The notes below the pieces were generated by a model, which worked only from the letters and a program-made list of their open reading frames with translations, did not search any database and was not told where the DNA came from. Positions 25,401-34,852 of a DNA stretch of 64,000 nucleotides are shown one piece after another. Source of the DNA: Sorex araneus. Lineage: Eukaryota > Chordata > Mammalia > Eulipotyphla > Soricidae. The stretch's first letter is position 1. Every line of letters starts with the position of its first letter. The translations under genes and the position numbers were made by a program. Where the stretch lies: assembly GCF_027595985.1 (NCBI RefSeq), contig NC_073307.1:13449432-13513431 (forward strand), read 5' to 3'.

Positions 25401-25766
25401 AAACCGAGTCTAAAAGAGTAATTTCTTTTTTTTTCTTTCACCTCCCCCCCTGCTCCCCAGCCCCCCACCCCACCTGTGTAGTTGATAAATTTCACTTTAC
25501 TTTCTCTAAAAGAGTAATTTCTTGTTAAGGGCATATTTTGTGAGTTTGCTGATAAAGAAAGTAGTGCAGAGGAAATACCTTTTGGGTGTATCTCGGAAGA
25601 GATAGCTGCTAATTTCAGCTCCATCTGGAATTACTGATGAATCATGGAAAAATGTTTTGTCCCGGATTTGCATCTGAAAAAGCTCCTCATCTCGTGTGGG
25701 TAACTTCTGGGTCCTTGAGCTGAGTGGTAAGAGCAGGCACAGCAGACACCAGTGGAGGGCCACCAT
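17831..25766 (-). CDS. NDNF: NDNF, neuron-derived neurotrophic factor (three coding exons)
   Basis: NDNF is a secreted glycoprotein of the nervous system and vasculature. In mammals it supports neuron survival and migration, including GnRH neurons, and promotes revascularisation. The coding sequence joins 25766-25579, 21981-21857 and 19224-17831. The pieces are 188, 125 and 1,394 bases, giving 568 codons plus the stop, the usual mammalian length. Residues 1 to about 19 form a signal peptide with a leucine-rich core. The conserved N-terminal domain follows, then two fibronectin type III-like regions, the first ending near the DLKPDTQYYFDVF motif and the second near GLQPGKSYLLDVYV. An N-glycosylation sequon (NMS) lies at residue 322, and the protein ends in KFC. 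No transmembrane segment follows the signal. All junctions are in phase and no disabling change is seen, so the gene looks functional. Confidence 0.97.
19555..19745 (-). mobile_element. SOR-related SINE, degenerate
   Basis: Reverse orientation. Landmarks are acctgatggtgctcaagaga, cttgggattcaacatacagg and ctctctggccc. It is far more diverged than the young copies. Confidence 0.5.
20520..20660 (-). mobile_element. SOR-related SINE, degenerate
   Basis: Reverse orientation: gagggccaccccccgcactg at the tail side, ggggatcaagcccaggcctc over the B-box, and ctatctctctggccctgcat at the head. Confidence 0.55.
20690..21345 (-). mobile_element. L1 3'-region fragment interrupted by a SINE
   Basis: On the plus strand the reverse of an L1 3' end is visible: gatttcaggtatacatgacc, then tttcactaaacataattcct, tctgtccatgttgttggaaa and gttcgtactcttggctatta. 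The SINE at 20973-21131 splits it. Confidence 0.75.
20973..21131 (-). mobile_element. SOR-type SINE, A-tailed class, nested in L1
   Basis: Well-preserved reverse copy. The duplication atccactgactt at 20961-20972 and 21132-21143 belongs to the host L1, which shows that the SINE is the later arrival. Confidence 0.93.
21857..21981 (-). CDS. NDNF: NDNF coding exon 3
   Basis: A 125-base exon. The acceptor AG lies at 21983-21982 and the donor GTAAGG starts at 21856. It completes the arginine codon split with exon 2, then encodes 41 residues starting YFFVVEEDNTPLSVTVTPCD, then one base of a glycine codon. It forms part of the conserved N-terminal domain, followed by an acidic, glycine-rich stretch. 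Confidence 0.95.
22451..22495. repeat. (TTTA)n microsatellite
   Basis: About eleven uninterrupted tetranucleotide units. Confidence 0.95.
22510..22675 (-). mobile_element. SOR-related SINE, diverged
   Basis: Reverse copy: gggtcataccttggtcgtgc, then gctcaggagtgacccctggt, ending near tactatcttttctgtcctcc. Confidence 0.7.
22700..23010 (-). mobile_element. L1-like 3' end, same family as 47,300-47,580
   Basis: In sense orientation it reads tagtgagatgtaacaatt, then attattttgtgcctgat, a purine-rich tract with gggcaggcttgggag, then gggattggtgttggaacatt and ctttgtaaaccacagtgttt. The plus-strand block at 47,325-47,580 matches it step for step, so this is a dispersed family and probably an L1 subfamily 3' UTR. 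Confidence 0.65.
23371..23545 (+). mobile_element. SOR-related SINE, old A-tailed copy
   Basis: Sense copy: aagggcctggagagacagta, aactctggcaccccaaatag, gagttaggagtaaaccctga. A short decayed reverse piece (23,280-23,350) lies just to its left. Confidence 0.7.
23920..24107 (-). mobile_element. SOR-type SINE, CAGTG-tailed class, 5'-truncated
   Basis: Reverse copy lacking the whole tRNA-like head: it stops at aggctctgccatg. The duplication caaatttaagat at 23908-23919 and 24108-24119 abuts the truncated end, so the loss happened during insertion. Between about 23,982 and 24,047 the usual ccattgtgagacttg is replaced by about 60 unrelated bases. Confidence 0.88.
24775..24857 (-). mobile_element. 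SOR-related SINE, degenerate fragment
   Basis: The head half of a reverse copy: atggagccagggtcagctac and atactatcacgctggaccc. The tail half is not identifiable. Confidence 0.5.
25090..25247 (-). mobile_element. SOR-type SINE, A-tailed class, young
   Basis: Near-consensus reverse copy. The 17-bp duplication cttaataaatatttttg at 25073-25089 and its one-mismatch partner at 25248-25264 begin CAAAAA in sense orientation, consistent with L1-type target cutting. Confidence 0.95.
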
Positions 25767-25767
25767 C
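25579..25767 (-). CDS. NDNF: NDNF exon 2 (first coding exon)
   Basis: The acceptor cattccag ends at 25768. The exon starts with a single G at 25767 and then the ATG at 25766-25764, a good GGATGG context. It encodes residues 1-62 plus two bases of an arginine codon, ending at donor GTATTT. The peptide opens with a hydrophobic signal sequence (MVALHWCLLCLLLPLSS), then the start of the mature chain. Because only one base precedes the ATG, the 5' UTR must lie in one or more upstream exons. Confidence 0.95.
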
Positions 25768-26181
25768 CTGGAATGATTAATGGCTTAGGTTAGTTCTGCA
25801 GGCAGACACTTGGATAAGCTGCAAACTTTCTAAAGGGTAACATTGTTCTTGAAGGCAACTTAGAATTCTTTTTTCTTTAAACTCTTTTCATGGGGTTGGG
25901 AATGACTTCACTGCAACTTCAGATGTTATAGAGATCTTGAAATAAAAGAACTCTTGGTGTATTATCTCCCCTGGGTCTCCAGAGAGAAAGAATCTCAATT
26001 TCCTTATTTCAGAATCTTGTATGGTCATTGTAGATATATACAGACCCCCCAAAAAATGTGATAGCTAAAAATTACCACTTCACATTTATTTTTCTGCTTA
26101 AAAATTCAACTAAAGGTTACATATATAAATATTATTATTATTTTTATTTCCAATATTCTGTTTTCACAAATCATAATTTTT

Positions 26182-27127
26182 TAATTTTTAAAAAATTTTA
26201 TTGAATCACTGTGAGATAGTTACAAGCTTTCATGTTTGGGTTACAATCACACAATGATCAAACACCCATCCCTCCACCAGTGCACATTCCCCACCACCAA
26301 TATCCCAGGTATGCCCCTCCTTTCCCACCCTCCCCCTGGCTCTAAGGCAGACAATATTCCCCATACTCTCTCTCTAATTTGGGGCATTATAGCTTGCAAC
26401 ACAAACACTGAGAGGTCATCATGTTTGGTCCATTATCTACTTTCGGCATGCATCTCCCATCCCAACTGGTTCCTCCAGCCATCATTTTCTTAGTGATCCC
26501 TTCTCTATTCCATCTGCCTTCTACCCTCCATTCATGAAGCAGTCTTCTGGCTATGGGGCAATCCCCCTGGCCCTTGTGTCTACAGTCCTTGGGTGTCAGG
26601 CTCATGTGATGCTACCCTACACTCCACAAAAGAGTGCAGTCCCTCTATGTCTGTCCCTCTCTTTCTGACTCATTTCACTTAGCATGATACTGTCCATGTT
26701 TATCCATTTATAAGCAAATTTCATGACTTCATCTCTCCTAACAGCTGCATAGTATTCCATTGTGTAGATGTACCAAAGTTTCTTTAACAAGTCATCTGCT
26801 TTAGGGCACTCGGGTTGTTTCCAGATTTTGGCTATTGTGAACAGGGCTGCAATGAATATATAGGTACAGATATCATTTCTACTGTGCTCTTTTGCATCTT
26901 CAGAATATATTCCCAGAAGTGGTATTGTGGGGTCATATGGAAGCTCAATTTCTAGTTTTTGAAGGACTGTCCATATTGTTTTCCAGAAAGGCTAGACCAG
27001 CTGGCATTCCCACCAACAGTGAAAGAGCGTCCCTTTCTCCCCACATCCATGCCAGCACTGGTTGCTTTTGTTCTTTTGAATGTGTGCCAGTCTCTGTGGT
27101 GTGAGGTGATATCTCACTGTTGTTTTG
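26182..27127 (-). mobile_element. L1, 5'-truncated, about 950 bp, with target-site duplication
   Basis: Reverse copy. From left: poly(A) side, atcactgtgagatagttaca, atccctccaccagtgcacat, the polypurine tract as a pyrimidine run (about 26,310-26,370), atttcacttagcatgatact, tattccattgtgtagatgta, ccatattgttttccagaaag. Frames are broken. The duplication cacaaatcataattttt flanks it at 26165-26181 and 27128-27144 and begins AAAAA in sense orientation. Confidence 0.93.
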
Positions 27128-27144
27128 CACAAATCATAATTTTT

Positions 27145-27312
27145 TTTTGCTTTTTGGGTCACACCCAGTGATGCTCAGGGGTTACTCCTGGATTTGCACT
27201 CAGGAATTGCTCCTGGCAGTGCTTGGGGGACCATATGGGATGCCGGGGATGAAATCCGGGTGGGCCATGTGCAAGGCAAACGCCCTACCCACTGTGCTAT
27301 CGCTCCGGCCCC
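27145..27312 (-). mobile_element. SOR-type SINE, A-tailed class, inserted at the L1 boundary
   Basis: Reverse copy sitting directly on the target duplication of the neighbouring L1. Its own duplication cacaaatcataattttt (27128-27144 and 27313-27329) is the same sequence, so the motif occurs three times. Confidence 0.94.
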
Positions 27313-27329
27313 CACAAATCATAATTTTT

Positions 27330-28604
27330 AAAAAATTATAAACTTTACTCTTTCAGAGATTAAGCAACTGGTCCAAAACATAAGGTCAGTGATTTTACTG
27401 ATATCTAATTCCAAGAGAGGAGTTACTGAAATTGCTTTCACCTTCAAACCATTTCACCCAAGACATTTCCATAGGATCCAATAGATAAATAAAATAACTA
27501 CACACACTAAAAATTTACTGATAATAAATCATAAATAAATTTATTCTAAAACAATTTTTTAAAAATTTCAGGACCTCCACACTCAGTGATGTTATGCTGT
27601 ATGAGATTATGACCTACAGTTTAAGAAGTTAGGCTACACAGATCAGAGGTCTTGGACCACTGATCCACAAACCAATGCTATTCCACAGGTGTAAGAAAGT
27701 TAAAAATCACTAGTCTACCAACGTGGCTTTAACTACAAGTCCATGGGTCAGTATGCAGAACAGATGCCAGCTGATAGTGTCAAAAGATTGAAGAATGCTG
27801 CTATTGATTACCTGACTCCTCTTCAGTACTTATAAATAAATTTCTACCACATTAAGCGGCCTTAGAATTTCCATTTTCAGATCAAGCAAGACCACTGAGA
27901 AGCTGGACCATTTGTCACTGCCTTCCAACCAACCGTACTGTACTGTCCATTAGGATGATGCGGTCAAGGACATACCCATTCCCCACTGGAAGCCTTTGGA
28001 TGAGAAGTTGTCTTCCTGACAAGATCTAGAGAGAGATTTGTTTCCTCTAAGCATGGGGTATATTATTTTTCTTCCCAGAAAGAACTATGTAGAGTTGTTT
28101 CCCATGGTCTCATTGACAACATACTTCAGGGAATTAAAGCATGAGAGAATGTAGTGTACCTGAGTACATTAAATAGCATGTTAATCAAATGCAAATATTT
28201 GCCATAACTTGAAATGAGATGAAGCCAGTTCTATTTCCAAAGACTCATGACTATAGTTATGAGACCACCTCTACTTGAAACATCATATGACTTCAATTTT
28301 TTCTTTGAGTGACATCAAAATTATATTCATACAAATATAATTTGCATTTTATAAAACACACTTTAGAAAGGAACAATCTTTTCTTTCTCATGAAAGTGAG
28401 AACAGTTTCTTTACAGTGACCTTGCTCAAGAAGTTTGTTTAATTTTTTTTTTGAAAAACTTTTTTTGGGAGATGAGGGTATGTATTCTGTAGTTTTTTTT
28501 ACACTGCATCTACGGTGATTGTATGTGCAAAACAATTAAATTCACTAATTTAACTAATGAATTACTGCAGATTAGGAACTGTTTTTATTAAGAATAAATC
28601 TTTC
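27330..28604. other. Intronic stretch, no recent repeat
   Basis: A weak MIR-like trace is near 27,345-27,410 (cagagattaagcaactggtc). Otherwise there is no gene, SINE or simple repeat that I can support. Confidence 0.45.
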
Positions 28605-28745
28605 AGGTTCAGTTCCTGGTACCACATATAGTTGAAGCAATGAGTATAGTCAATCCCTCGAACCTCTCCAAGAGTGATTCCTAAGCACAGAGCCAGAAGT
28701 ATATCCTAAGCACAGCTGGGCATACGTATATCCACTGAATAACAC
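28605..28745 (+). mobile_element. SOR-related SINE, 5'-shortened old copy
   Basis: Begins at the B-box region (caggttcagttcctggtacc) and runs through gtgattcctaagcacagagc to cacagctgggcatac. The first half of the head is missing. Confidence 0.6.
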
Positions 28746-28969
28746 AATTTCTTTTTATAGAAACAAAAGGAAAGTTACAAATCCAGGGCTTCCTGCATAC
28801 AAAACATGTGCTCAGTCATTTTAGCCTCTCACAAGAGATTTTTATTCCCATCCTTATTTCTTAATTGGATTCCCACTGAAGAAAAAATAATTAAATAAGA
28901 TCTAAGAAACAAATACTTAATTTTTGCTCCTTACTAGACATGTTTTTACAGACTCCAGACCTCAAACTT

Positions 28970-29141
28970 CTTTTTGGTTTGTTTGTTTTGGGGGTGACAC
29001 CCAGCAGTACTATTGACTTACTCCTGGCTCTGTGCACAGGGATCACTCGAGCTTGGGGGATCGTAGAGGGTACCAGGGATCCAACACAGGTTGGCAATGT
29101 ACAAATTAAGTGCCATAGTTACTGTACTATCACTCTGGTCC
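28970..29141 (-). mobile_element. SOR-related SINE, A-tailed class
   Basis: Reverse copy: gggggtgacacccagcagta, ctcctggctctgtgcacagg, ending ctatcactctggtcccc. It is the first of three consecutive reverse copies. Confidence 0.75.
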
Positions 29142-29149
29142 CCAATTTT

Positions 29150-29345
29150 CTTGGTTTTTTATTTTGGCAGAGGATGAGGGAATGTCAGGCGGGTGGAGTT
29201 TAGGGCCACACCCAGCAATGTTCAGGGCTCACTCCTGGCTTCATGCTCAAGGATCACTCCTGGTGGATTTGGCGGACCAAACCCAGGTTGGCGGCATACC
29301 AGGCAAGCACCCTATCCACTATAACAACTCATCACTCTGGCCCTG
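29150..29345 (-). mobile_element. SOR-related SINE, A-tailed class
   Basis: Second of the trio: agggccacacccagcaatgt, ggatcactcctggtggattt, ending catcactctggccctgg. Confidence 0.75.
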
Positions 29346-29379
29346 GTTCTCAATTTTCTTGAGGACTTGAATGGATCAA

Positions 29380-29545
29380 AAATTCTTTTTTATTTTGCTT
29401 TTGGACCACATTTGGATGTGCTCAGGGCTTATTCCCGGCTCTGCACTCAGGATCACTCTTGGTGGACTCAGGGGACCATGTGGGGTTCTAGGGATGGACC
29501 ATGAGTAAGATGTGTGCAAGACAAGCACCTACATTTCTACTTGCA
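29380..29545 (-). mobile_element. SOR-related SINE, A-tailed class, head lost
   Basis: Third of the trio: ttttggaccacatttggatg, ctctgcactcaggatcactc, gtgtgcaagacaagcaccta. The last part of the head is missing or unrecognisable. Confidence 0.7.
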
Positions 29546-29666
29546 ACTCCTTTGAACCAGATAAATTTTCATGTCACCCAGCTAAAGTATACATACAAAT
29601 CAAATGTTTACTGATAATAAATTATAAACAAGCAAATTTATCTAAAAATAAATCTGAAGTATGCTT

Positions 29667-29720
29667 TGTGTGTGTGTGTGTGTGTGTGTGTGTACGTGTG
29701 TATGTGTGTATGATTTACAC
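29667..29720. repeat. (GT)n microsatellite
   Basis: A nearly pure GT run to about 29,692, then GT interrupted by ac and at dinucleotides. Confidence 0.95.
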
Positions 29721-29988
29721 ATTCAGTTACATGATCCCAAATGGGGTTGAGGTGCATAGCTTAAGACACTAGGGGACAGATGATCTCTCAATCACGGAAA
29801 CAATAATAATATCAGGCCTCCTTAGATTCTACTAAATAATCTTGGGTAGCCAAATGATTGTCAAAATGAAGTCCAAGGAGGTTGATGATAAAAATGGGAC
29901 TACATGACTTTCCTATAAACAGAGTCTTCAAAAGATGCTAGCTAGGTCAAAATGGAAACTCAGTGGTTATATCTGAAACACTGTGACT

Positions 29989-30236
29989 ATGTACTGTAGC
30001 ATTGTCATCCTGCTGTCCATCGATTTGCTTGAGTGGGCACCAGTAATGTCTCCATTGTGAGACTTGTTGTTACTGTTTTTGGCATGTGAATACGCAGCAG
30101 GTAGCTTGCCAGGCTCTGCCATGTGGGCAAGATACTATTGGTAGCTTGCTGGGCTCTCCAAGAGGGATGGAGGAATCAAACCTGGGTCGGCCGCATGCAA
30201 GGCAAACACCCTACCCGCTGTGGTATTGCTCCAGTT
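29989..30236 (-). mobile_element. SOR-type SINE, CAGTG-tailed class
   Basis: Reverse copy, full length. The duplication cactgtgact at 29979-29988 and 30237-30246 itself contains the tail motif (CAGTG in sense), which suggests pairing between tail and target. Confidence 0.9.
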
Positions 30237-30431
30237 CACTGTGACTGAACTGTGACTATACTGGCCAAGAATTTCACTCCCAGACCTCAATGTCAGTCCT
30301 CTGCTACCTTCTTCCTGAAGTTAACAGAAATGAAAAATTTGAACAGATCTGGATATGATACTCATATAGAAGTATGAGTATCATAGTTGAGATAATACTT
30401 ATTATCTCAACATAGCAAAATTAATTCCATT

Positions 30432-31138
30432 TGATGTAGGCAGGTAGATAGGGAAAGGGCCTTGGCAATGAAAATTTAGATTTAACAGAGTCTCTGGGAA
30501 GGAGACTCTTAAGACTTGCAGATTTAAGAAAACAAAAGACCCCGAGGAAACCATCAGCAGACCCTGAGGATAATGGACCCCTCCCCAGGAAGTTCCCCAA
30601 AGAAGGCCATCTCCCAACCTCCCTAGTAACCTTAGCAATGAACTTTTACTGGGGAAAGAAACCCCAAGTGGGGGCAGGTTGAAGAAACCCTATAAAAGAC
30701 ACCTTGAACAAAGGAAGGGTGTGCATATGCTGCCTGAGCCCATGTGCTGCTTGCGCCCACGTGGCCAAGCACATGTATCGCCAGAGCACATGTGTTGCCC
30801 GCATCTCCCCTCTTGAGATGTGTACTTTCATGCTTTCATACTTTTGTGTCTAGAGCTCGGTTATTTGTAGGGGCTTCCTCCACCCTTGGAGTAGCCCGCG
30901 TTCTCTCTTGAACACGTTACTCTTACCTCTCTCTCCCTTTCTTATCCCTTCCTCCTATCCTCAAAAGCCTCTAAATAAAATCTGTTTACTTCACTGCTTG
31001 TCTACTCCTGAAATTCTTTTCAGTGAGCGAAGACAAGAACCCAGTAACTCTGGGTCCCGGGTTGTAGAGGCGGTTGGGGAGAAAGTGATCGTCTTCTCCC
31101 CGCTTCATGTAAGTCACCTGTGGGGCCCACCGACATCA
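30432..31138 (+). mobile_element. Solo LTR of an endogenous retrovirus, ERV1-like
   Basis: A 707-bp element with terminal inverted repeat TGATGT (30432-30437) and ACATCA (31133-31138), bounded by a 4-bp duplication catt (30428-30431 and 31139-31142). A TATA box (TATAAAAG, 30691-30698) and polyadenylation signal AATAAA (30974-30979) lie in U3-R order. A 4-bp duplication fits gammaretrovirus-like (ERV1) integration. No gag, pol or env sequence is attached, as expected after recombination between two LTRs. It is older than the flanking SINEs only by inference. Confidence 0.82.
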
Positions 31139-31178
31139 CATTTACTTTACAGTAGTATCCTTAAAACTTTGTCTCCTA

Positions 31179-31382
31179 GGGGGCTGGAGTGATAGCACAG
31201 CGGGGAGGGTGTTTGCCTTGCACGTGGCCGACCCAGGTTCGAATCCCAGCATCCCATATGGTCCCCTGAGCACCGCCAGGGGTGATTCCTGAGTGCATGA
31301 GCCAGGAGTGACCCCTGTGCATCGCCGGGTGTGACCCAAAAAGCAAAAAAAAAAACCAAAAAAACAAAAAAAAAACCACAAC
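31179..31382 (+). mobile_element. SOR-type SINE, A-tailed class, young
   Basis: Sense copy, near-consensus: A-box TAGCACAGCGG, B-box GGTTCGAATCC, and a long A-rich tail with C interruptions (31,338-31,382). The duplication aactttgtctccta lies at 31165-31178 and 31383-31396. Confidence 0.96.
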
Positions 31383-31430
31383 AACTTTGTCTCCTAAAAG
31401 AGATCATCCAATAAAACCTATCACTTCAGG

Positions 31431-31613
31431 GGGCTGGAGAGATAGCACAGCGGGTAGGGTGTTTGCCTTGCACGCGGCTGCCCGGGTTTAAATCCCAGCA
31501 TCCTATATGGTCCCCTGAGCACCGCCAGGAATAATTCCTGAGTGCAGAGCCAGGAGTAACCCCTGTGCATCGCCAGGTGTGACCCAAAAAGCAAAAAAAC
31601 AAAAAACAAAAAA
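31431..31613 (+). mobile_element. SOR-type SINE, A-tailed class, young
   Basis: Sense copy separated from the previous one by under 50 bases. The 18-bp duplication aaaacctatcacttcagg lies at 31413-31430 and 31614-31631 and begins AAAA, the L1 endonuclease pattern. The two insertions are independent because their duplications differ. Confidence 0.96.
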
Positions 31614-31631
31614 AAAACCTATCACTTCAGG

Positions 31632-32413
31632 ACTGGCTAGAATTTGGTTTTGCAGACTTATTAGAAAGTTCAAGCAAACACACTAGGGTAGTGTTGAGGA
31701 TGAGATATTTGGAAGTGTTTGCCCTAGAACCACTCATGCTCTCAAGGCCTTATATTTGCCCACAAAGTTGTCAATTGCATATCTGAACAAGACAAACCAC
31801 CTGATGCCCTAGGATATCTGGGATATTTAAGTGAACTACAGAGTCAGAAAACTAACTTGTTCATATTGGTGGGAATTTCTTCTCAGCTACCTATGGGAAG
31901 AAGTTTCTCTTTATAAATTAGCTAATAACAAGAGATAAATTTGAGTAAAGAAAAAAACATTATACTTTACTTTATATAATAAGCAAGCCAGTAGGCATAT
32001 ACGTTTGTTCAATGTTAGCAACAGCCATACAATGTAGGTATTTAAAAAAAATTTTATGAATGATGACACTGAGACATGGGCAGGTTAAAACATATAGTAA
32101 AATGACAAGATGTGACAAATACAAGTCCTTTAAAGTACGGTAAAAATGTTTATCATGCATTCTCACACCAGCTACTTAGTCATCAAAAATTTTGTAAATT
32201 AATCCATTTCAGATGATAAAATTATGCAGAATTAGTATTGGAGGAATATTTTCCATGGATTTCTATATCTTTTTTTATAAATCTGGGGAGCAAAGCCTTG
32301 ACTGTCTTTCTTGCAGGCAATTATTTCCAGGCTGTTTGGGTGGTAAATAGCCTTGAAAGATAAAGCCTCTTGAGCAGAAAGCAAACATGATTACTCTCCA
32401 TTTGAAAAGGTTT
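31632..32413. other. Intronic stretch with a MIR-like trace
   Basis: About 31,990-32,120 resembles a reverse MIR (tgatgacactgagacatggg, followed by aggttaaa). Nothing else is recognised. Confidence 0.4.
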
Positions 32414-32586
32414 AAGAGCTGGAGAGATAGTACTGCAGTTAAGGTGCTGCATTTTTGTATGAGGCTGACTCCACCACTACATAATGTCCTCTTGAGCACT
32501 ACCTGGAGAGATCTCTGAGCACAGAGTTAGAAGTCCTGAGCACAAGCAGAAATAAAATTTTAAAAAGAAAAAAAGAAAAGAAAAGG
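32414..32586 (+). mobile_element. SOR-related SINE, old A-tailed copy
   Basis: Sense copy with agagctggagagatagtact, a damaged B-box, ctctgagcacagagttagaa and an AAAAG-rich tail. Confidence 0.7.
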
Positions 32587-32589
32587 TAT

Positions 32590-34140
32590 AGATTTGAAGC
32601 TCAGGGACCCTTCATTGTAAAAAAAAAAAAAAAACCCAAACTATGGGGGGAGGGATATTATTGTGCTGGTTCCATCTTCCTTTGGAATTGTGGATTAGGG
32701 AACCAGTGGACAAATATAATGTTGTGGATATGCTACTGATCTGATTAGTAAACTCCGCTATTTCTGGACAGAAGTCACATGTGAGTTAGCATTCACAAAA
32801 CTATAACAGGACTGCCAAGAATCTGCAAGTAGAATAAAATCTCAAACCCTTCACAGCTCTTGACACTAAGTTTTTCCTCACTAAAATGTTTTACCTGACT
32901 TTGAACATAAACTGCCTCTGATGGGGAAGAGACTCAGCTTTATCTTCTGCTTTTATAATTTAAAAAGTAGAAACAGAAACCCTTATTGCCCTACTGAAAA
33001 TTTTTAGGTCATGCTTTTTAGTTTGTTTCAGAAACATTGCAACCATTTTAATTATCAAGTCAACAGATCTTTTTCAAAAGAAGTGGTTATAAACCATTGA
33101 AACTCCAAAACACAGAATTCTGTAGGTTCAGTTTCTAAAATATAATTTAATAACATGCAATTATTATTGGGATAAAACTTAGTTATTTGTAAAGTTAATC
33201 ACTTTTCCCATTTCATTGGGTTATGGGAAGTTTTATTTCATCAAAATGTACTTAGCAGAAGCCCCAAATTCTGTACCTAATTTTAACAAAATTGTTATTT
33301 TTGTACCATTTATTCACTGATTTAAATTTTTGCTGATTGTTTAAAGGGTACTTTAGTCTATCATGTTATTTTCTTCCACCAATAATATATTCTCTCTCAG
33401 ACATCCAGCTTAAGAATTAGTCATACAAAATAAAAACTTGAAGATACATTCCTTTAATGAAAATTCCTCAGGTAAGCCATCTAGAAACAAAGTTTTCTTC
33501 TAAGATTACAAAAGTGCCCTCTAATGGCATAACTTATCCTCTCATTTCTTTTACTTCTACCTATCTAGAGCTTATCGAGTTGTAATGTTTAAATTAAATA
33601 GCATTTCTTAGAGTTTCTCAATATTATCTTTTTTTCATCTTAGACAAGTGGTTGATAATTTTAAAATGTGTCTATTCAGCAAGAAATCACTGATATCTTT
33701 CGACAATCAAGGCTCTAGGCCAAACAGAAGTAGGATGTTGCTAGGAAGAAACCAAATATTTGTATTTTGCTAAGCAAATCAATCAACTTAGTTACACAAT
33801 TTTATGCACAACCCAGAAATACTAGACAGTGTCATCCTGTGACTGAGAAGATTGACTTTGTTTAGTGAAAATTTCTGATAAATCCAGATTTTCAATGCGA
33901 ATCAAAACCTTATATTGCTCATGTTGTTGGAGGCTTTCTTCAGATTTGGCACACACTTTCAGATCCTATCAAAACTTAAGTGTGAAGAGACAACTGATCA
34001 AACGACTTGATGCCTCAATGTTTAGAAAAGGAATCATAGTGATGTGAAATAGTTTTATTCTTTGGGATGTCAATATGTCCTTGATTAAAAGGAGAAATTA
34101 TTTTTGAAATGATAGTCCTAAAAGGCAGAGAGGTTTTGGT
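32590..34140. other. AT-rich intronic stretch without recent repeats
   Basis: About 1.5 kb with no recognisable SINE, L1 or simple repeat and no long frame. An A run lies at about 32,619-32,634. Confidence 0.5.
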
Positions 34141-34180
34141 ACTGCAAATTTAATATAATACATTTTTATCACACACATAC

Positions 34181-34255
34181 ACAGAGAGAGAGGAAGAGAG
34201 AATGAGAGAGAGAGAGAGCGAACAAGAGAAAGAGAGAGAGAAAGAGAGGGAGAAT
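34181..34255. repeat. (GA)n-rich simple repeat
   Basis: Imperfect GA tract interrupted by aa, cg and gg. Confidence 0.9.
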
Positions 34256-34339
34256 TTAAGGTCAAACTATTTACAAACATTTTATGAGTTTAATGAATTG
34301 TTGTAAGGGTTAAGGTGAATATACAGTGACTAAAGCATG

Positions 34340-34425
34340 AAGTGTGTATGCATATATTTATACATACATATATACATATATATGTATATACATATGTATA
34401 TACATATATATGTATGTTTTTAAGT
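34340..34425. repeat. Imperfect TATACA/TATG repeat
   Basis: Alternating tatacatatata and tatgtatata units with strong self-complementarity. It may extrude as a cruciform. Confidence 0.85.
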
Positions 34426-34679
34426 GTTCTGTGGCTCTAATATCAGAACATGAAAGGGCCTGTCTTTCCATGAAGCTCCTACTTAGGCTCTTGATTCCAC
34501 TGTTCCCTTGGATGGCTTTGCAGAAAATGCCAATGAAGAGACATGAGGGTTTTGTGTTGTTCTTCAAAGTAGAGAATGGAGCAGAGAAGGAAAGCAAAAC
34601 ATCCCAATAACTCTTAGGTTTTATTTTTAACATCAACTTGAACTTTCATTCTCAGAAGACTTCAGAAATAAGTGGTCTA

Positions 34680-34852
34680 GGTGCTGAAGAGCTAGGTTTA
34701 AGCACTTGCTTTGTATGCAAGCAACTCCCGTTTGATCCCTGGAACAACATATGTTCCCCCAAGTATTGTCAGGAGTGATCCCTAAGCACAGAGCCAAGAG
34801 TAAGCCCTGAACACAGCTGGATGTGGCACCCCCAAAACAAACAAAATAAAAA
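34680..34852 (+). mobile_element. SOR-related SINE, old A-tailed copy
   Basis: Sense copy: ggtgctgaagagctaggttt, ccgtttgatccctggaacaa, tgatccctaagcacagagcc, ctggatgtggcacccccaa, then an AAAC-rich end. Confidence 0.72.

Larger units (their letters stand above)
21982..25578 (-). other. NDNF: NDNF intron 2
   Basis: A 3.6-kb phase-2 intron with GT-AG ends: donor GTATTT from 25578 and acceptor AG at 21983-21982. It contains an A/T tetranucleotide repeat, several SINEs and an L1-like 3' end, listed separately. The rest has no recognised feature. Confidence 0.9.

Noticed and set aside
30432-31138. Retroviral genes next to the LTR
   Set aside because: No gag, pol or env sequence is attached on either side. 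The matching ends and direct 4-bp duplication define a solo LTR.
31179-31280. A functional tRNA gene from the A-box and B-box motifs
   Set aside because: The motifs belong to the head of a SINE. The region does not fold as a mature tRNA, and the same sequence recurs throughout the window.
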